This document shows positions 47,662 to 50,553 of a stretch of 50,553 nt of DNA, piece by piece. The DNA is from Sodiomyces alkalinus F11. Lineage: Eukaryota > Ascomycota > Sordariomycetes > Glomerellales > Plectosphaerellaceae. Made by a program: the position numbers and the translations under genes. The first letter of the stretch is position 1. Each line of letters opens with the position of its first letter. Under the pieces are notes generated by a model. It was not told the origin of the DNA and did no database searches. It worked only from the letters and a program-made list of their open reading frames with translations. The stretch lies in NCBI RefSeq assembly GCF_003711515.1, contig NW_021167080.1, forward strand, positions 5,050,256 to 5,100,808. Reading direction: 5' to 3'.

Positions 47662-47667
47662 CCTCGG
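47662..47667 (+). promoter_or_regulatory. CCTCGG hexamer (FarA/FarB-type core)
   Basis: Second exact copy in the same promoter and the same orientation, 92 bp from the first. Confidence 0.42.
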
Positions 47668-47942
47668 TTTCAGTGACGCACTCCATGAACACGGGGATTT
47701 TAGTGCGTACAGGTACGTACGTTGTAGGTCTGTATACACGTGCAGCTCCAACCCAACCCCACATCTTGATTACGTACAGTGCGTAATTGTATCACACCGG
47801 AACTCGACACAAGTTCAACCACCACACTCCAACTTAACATATGCCCTGGTCAGATCATAGACCATTTGATGAATTAAGACGGGATCAGGCTTCAAGACCC
47901 CCGTCTTCCCCTCTCCACCTCTCGGCTAGACCATTTCCAGCG

Positions 47943-48953
47943 ATGCGTAACGCCCTCAAAACATTATCAGTTCTGTCTCGCTCTCTCCGGCACCCCGCTC
48001 ACCGATTTGTCCCGTTCCGCGCAATGGCCTCCTCCCTCGCTTCACCGTCGCCGGTGCTCAAAAAACCCGTTAAACTGGCCTGCATCCAGCTCGCGGCTGG
48101 CAGCGACAAGCAGGCCAACCTCGAACACGCGCGCAGCAAGGTGCTCGAGGCGGCGCAGGCCGGGGCCGGCATCATCGTACTGCCCGAGTGCTTCAACTCG
48201 CCGTACGGCTGCGACTTCTTCCCGCGCTACGCCGAGACGCTCCTCCCGTCCCCTCCCCCGCGGGACCAGTCCCCGTCGTTCCACGCGCTGTCGGCCATGG
48301 CCGCCGAGGCCGGGGCGTACCTGGTCGGGGGGTCGATCCCGGAGCGCGACCCGCAGGTGCCGGACCGGTACTACAACACCAGCCTGACGTTCGACCGGCG
48401 CGGGCGGCTGCTGGCGACGCACCGCAAGGTGCACCTCTTCGACATCGACATCCCCGGCAAGATCACGTTCCGCGAGTCGGACGTGCTGAGCCCGGGCAAC
48501 AAGGTGACGGTCGTCGACCTGCCCGACTACGGGCGCATCGGCGTGGCCATTTGCTATGACGTGCGGTTCCCCGAGCTGGCGGCCATCGCGGCGCGCAAGG
48601 GCTGCTTCGCGCTCGTGTACCCGGGGGCGTTCAACCTCACGACGGGGCCCATGCACTGGAAGCTCCTCGCGCAGGGCCGGGCTGTCGACAACCAGGTCTA
48701 CGTGGCGCTGTGCAGTCCCGCGCGGGATGTGAGCGGGCCCTACCACGCCTGGGGCCATAGCATGATCGTCGATCCGTTGGCGGAGGTGGTGGTCGAGGCG
48801 GAGGAAAAGGAAGCCATTGTCTCGTGGGGGCTCGACAATGGCAAGATCGAGGAGGTGCGCCGTAACATTCCATTGACGACGCAACGGCGCTTTGACGTGT
48901 ATCCAGATGTAAGTCAAGGCGACGTCAAGTTCACGGAGGAGGGTCTACCGTGA
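47943..48953 (+). CDS. NIT2: Omega-amidase (NIT2-type nitrilase superfamily)
   Basis: Hydrolyses the omega-amide of alpha-ketoglutaramate and alpha-ketosuccinamate, products of glutamine and asparagine transamination. Intronless, 336 aa from the ATG at 47943. The Glu-Lys-Cys triad is complete: E82 in LPECFNSPYG, K162 in THRKVHLFD and C204 in ICYDVRFPE. The block LVYPGAFNLTTGPMHW is diagnostic of NIT2 rather than NIT1. The first 27 residues are rich in Arg, Leu and Ser without acids and look like a mitochondrial presequence. A second ATG at 48024 (MASSL) would give a cytosolic form. The frame is open to an earlier ATG at 47841, but that segment is acidic and proline-rich and not family-like. 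Yeast names the corresponding gene NIT3. Confidence 0.93.
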   Translation: MRNALKTLSVLSRSLRHPAHRFVPFRAMASSLASPSPVLKKPVKLACIQLAAGSDKQANLEHARSKVLEAAQAGAGIIVLPECFNSPYGCDFFPRYAETLLPSPPPRDQSPSFHALSAMAAEAGAYLVGGSIPERDPQVPDRYYNTSLTFDRRGRLLATHRKVHLFDIDIPGKITFRESDVLSPGNKVTVVDLPDYGRIGVAICYDVRFPELAAIAARKGCFALVYPGAFNLTTGPMHWKLLAQGRAVDNQVYVALCSPARDVSGPYHAWGHSMIVDPLAEVVVEAEEKEAIVSWGLDNGKIEEVRRNIPLTTQRRFDVYPDVSQGDVKFTEEGLP

Positions 48954-50514
48954 GTTCTATCGTGCGAGCTCGAAAAATTGAATGTATGCCCTACGTACTT
49001 ACTGTCTAGAACCCAAGTATCCTGGTATGTCAGGAACCGTTCTAATTACTTTGTGAAGTTGTGGTAATGAGGACCGACGGGCACGGACTTTGACCTTCGG
49101 GATGCTGGCTCTCGATTCAGGTGTCGGTTTACGTCGGAATTTCCCATCTTAGAAGTAAAGTACATTGTACTCTGGCGTCACATTGAAGGCAGTCTTACAT
49201 CCGCATTTCCCGCATTTCCCGCATTTCCCTCGTTTCCCGCATTTTCTATATTATCAATCTACGGATGCCCATCCCTAATTGTCAGAGTATCCGTAAGCAA
49301 AACCCTGGCAACCCCTGAATCTATCCGTAGGCTGGTTATATTAAGGTGCGAAGAGACCCGAGGATACGAAGTAGAAGGACCCAGACCATGATATGATGAT
49401 GTGATTTCTAAGCAGAACCCAACTGGGGCGTCGAGCTAACCCCACGTTCCCGGACGGAACTGGGAAACTTTTTTTACCTCTTTTTTTTTCGGTTCCCTTT
49501 TTTTAAGAACCATGTATCCCGATGCTCCACCAATTTTTTATCTCTCATAGTTCAGAGCCTCATTTCCATTCTTTCATCGTGTAGACTCCAAAAGGATTGT
49601 GCCATCGCTAGCTCACTCTTATCCAGCCTATGCCTTCGCTGCCTTCGCTCACCTCGAAAACGCACCGACCTCCAACACCCGCGCCAAGCTCCACCGTCAA
49701 TTAACTGCACCTTTGACAGCGCGTGTCCCTTCTTGCGTCATTCAGGACCCGACCCCTGCCTCAAATCGCCAATCATTCATCATTCTAGTTTCCCCCGCCG
49801 CTGCGCGGGATGGACCGACATCTCCTTCGTCAATAGCTTCGAGCGACGAAAGAGAGGGGCGCAGCTCTGTTCTCCTGACCGACGCGTTCGACCTGGGATA
49901 TATACAGACATAGGTCACTTTACGCCCTTCCTTCGGTTCCCGAGTCTGCGAGTCTGCGAGTCTGCGGGGTAAAGAAAAGTCGGACAACTGTCGGACACCT
50001 GTCGGACGACTCTTCATCCTGGACAGCACAGGACGGACATCTTCGAGAAATCAGTCTCCTGTCTGGTCTCACCCGCCCCTCCGGGCCTCTCCGTCTCATC
50101 TTGCCCTCGATTGAGTCAGTCGTCGTGCATTTTTCCGGATGTAACTCACACGACTCCTTTCACTGGATCACTGCATCGCTCCATTACCCCATCACCCCCA
50201 TCACGCTCGCCGGAGAAGCTCACCGGAGACTCTCACCGAAGACTCTCACCTCGTACAAACACAACGCGGAACATCTTGGCTAACAAGACTAGCTCTGCGG
50301 CTCCGATACGAACTTGACACATCTGGTTCTACAATCCCACCAACCCCCCCTCGATGCTCGTTTCTTGAACCACTCCTGTTTCTTCCGGCCTTGTTCATAT
50401 TTGATTTTCAAAGACAATCTTACCACTCCAGGCTATTGGCATTCGCCTTATCCTGGTCTCGCCTCCTTGCATCCCAACTCTCCGCTCCAACTGTACACGC
50501 CCCAAACTCACATC
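48954..50514. other. Intergenic region and long leader before the right edge
   Basis: About 1.56 kb. It contains five tandem 9-bp units at 49201-49245, TACGAAGTA at 49365-49373 and a strongly pyrimidine-rich plus strand from about 49480 onward. The last kilobase looks like the promoter and 5' UTR of a gene that starts at the window edge. Open frames in it are short and show no family features. Confidence 0.55.
49201..49245. repeat. Tandem repeat of five 9-bp units (CCGCATTTC)
   Basis: Three exact units are followed by one degenerate unit (CCTCGTTTC) and one that differs at its last base. It lies in non-coding DNA. Confidence 0.9.
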
Positions 50515-50525
50515 ATGGGTCTATT
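50515..50525 (+). CDS. Possible first coding exon of the next gene (cut by the window edge)
   Basis: An ATG after a long pyrimidine-rich leader is followed by GGT CTA TT and then a good donor, GTGAGT. This would encode Met-Gly-Leu and the first two bases of a fourth codon before an intron. An N-terminal Met-Gly would permit myristoylation, but three residues are too few to name a family. The call rests only on the leader, the ATG and the donor site. Confidence 0.35.
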
Positions 50526-50553
50526 GTGAGTGCTTCCGAGTCAAAGATGCTCA

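Larger units (their letters stand above)
47333..47942. promoter_or_regulatory. Divergent promoter of SCP2 and the omega-amidase
   Basis: A 610-bp stretch between two start codons facing away from each other. CCTCGG hexamers lie at 47570-47575 and 47662-47667, about 240 and 330 bp upstream of the SCP2 start. A (TTG)n run at about 47345-47375 lies in the SCP2 leader. GTACGTACGTTGTA-like words occur near 47711. Confidence 0.6.

Noticed and set aside
48909..48914. GTAAGT near the 3' end of the omega-amidase gene as an intron donor
   Set aside because: Reading through gives YPDVSQGDVKF and an in-frame stop soon after, and I saw no downstream exon that would improve the C-terminus.
49201..49245. 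Tandem repeat considered as a CRISPR array
   Set aside because: The 9-bp units have no spacers, and the DNA is clearly fungal nuclear.
1..50553. Secondary-metabolite, defence or mobile-element cluster
   Set aside because: All recognised genes are conserved single-copy-type housekeeping or cell-surface genes with independent promoters. No polyketide synthase, NRPS, NLR, transposase or integrase is seen.

Overview
The window is about 50.5 kb of nuclear DNA from a filamentous ascomycete (Pezizomycotina, most likely a Sordariomycete). The reasons are short 59-177 bp introns with GT...AG ends, GC-rich exons, long pyrimidine-rich leaders, and a set of typical fungal families: kinesin-3 with FHA, GH72 glucanosyltransferase, CFEM membrane protein, Uds1-domain protein, Bzz1 and TFB5. 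I cannot name the genus. The scaffold has one 20-N gap between a G tract and an A tract, and a 35-base G homopolymer.

Layout. Positions 1-4616 (-) hold a kinesin-3 motor gene cut by the left edge, divergent from an LTA4-hydrolase-type M1 aminopeptidase (5426-7431, +). About 9.6 kb then lacks an intact gene. It holds a frameshifted phosphotransferase (APH-fold) pseudogene at about 7.8-8.3 kb, the scaffold gap, and many short GTAC-type inverted repeats. From 17 to 28 kb come a Uds1-domain protein (+), a CFEM single-pass membrane protein with a very long disordered tail (-), and the DEAD-box helicase Dbp5 (-). Dbp5 is divergent from the F-BAR/C1/SH3 protein Bzz1 (29531-32094, +). From 34.7 to 41 kb come a GPI-anchored GH72 beta-1,3-glucanosyltransferase (+), a dienoyl-CoA isomerase (+), the three-exon TFIIH subunit TFB5 (-), and a small membrane protein with two PPxY motifs (+). 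From 42 to 50.5 kb come an FG nucleoporin with a RanBP1 domain (Nup2 type, -), a peroxisomal SCP2 protein (-), a divergent omega-amidase (+), and possibly the first coding bases of a further gene at the right edge.

The genes are mostly housekeeping and do not form a biosynthetic or defence cluster. Loose themes are polar growth and the cell surface (kinesin-3, Bzz1, GH72, CFEM, Uds1), mRNA export and nuclear transport (Dbp5, Nup2), and peroxisomal lipid metabolism (SCP2, dienoyl-CoA isomerase). The last two each have two CCTCGG hexamers upstream, the known core of FarA/FarB fatty-acid regulator sites. I found no convincing new multi-gene system. The best leads are the indel-decayed phosphotransferase pseudogene, the family of short GTAC palindromes confined to non-coding DNA, and two uncharacterised single-pass proteins with cytosolic PPxY motifs.

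Gene models were spliced by eye, and each has exon sums divisible by three. The dienoyl-CoA isomerase model needs one weak donor site. tRNA, rRNA and small-RNA genes were looked for by eye and none was seen.
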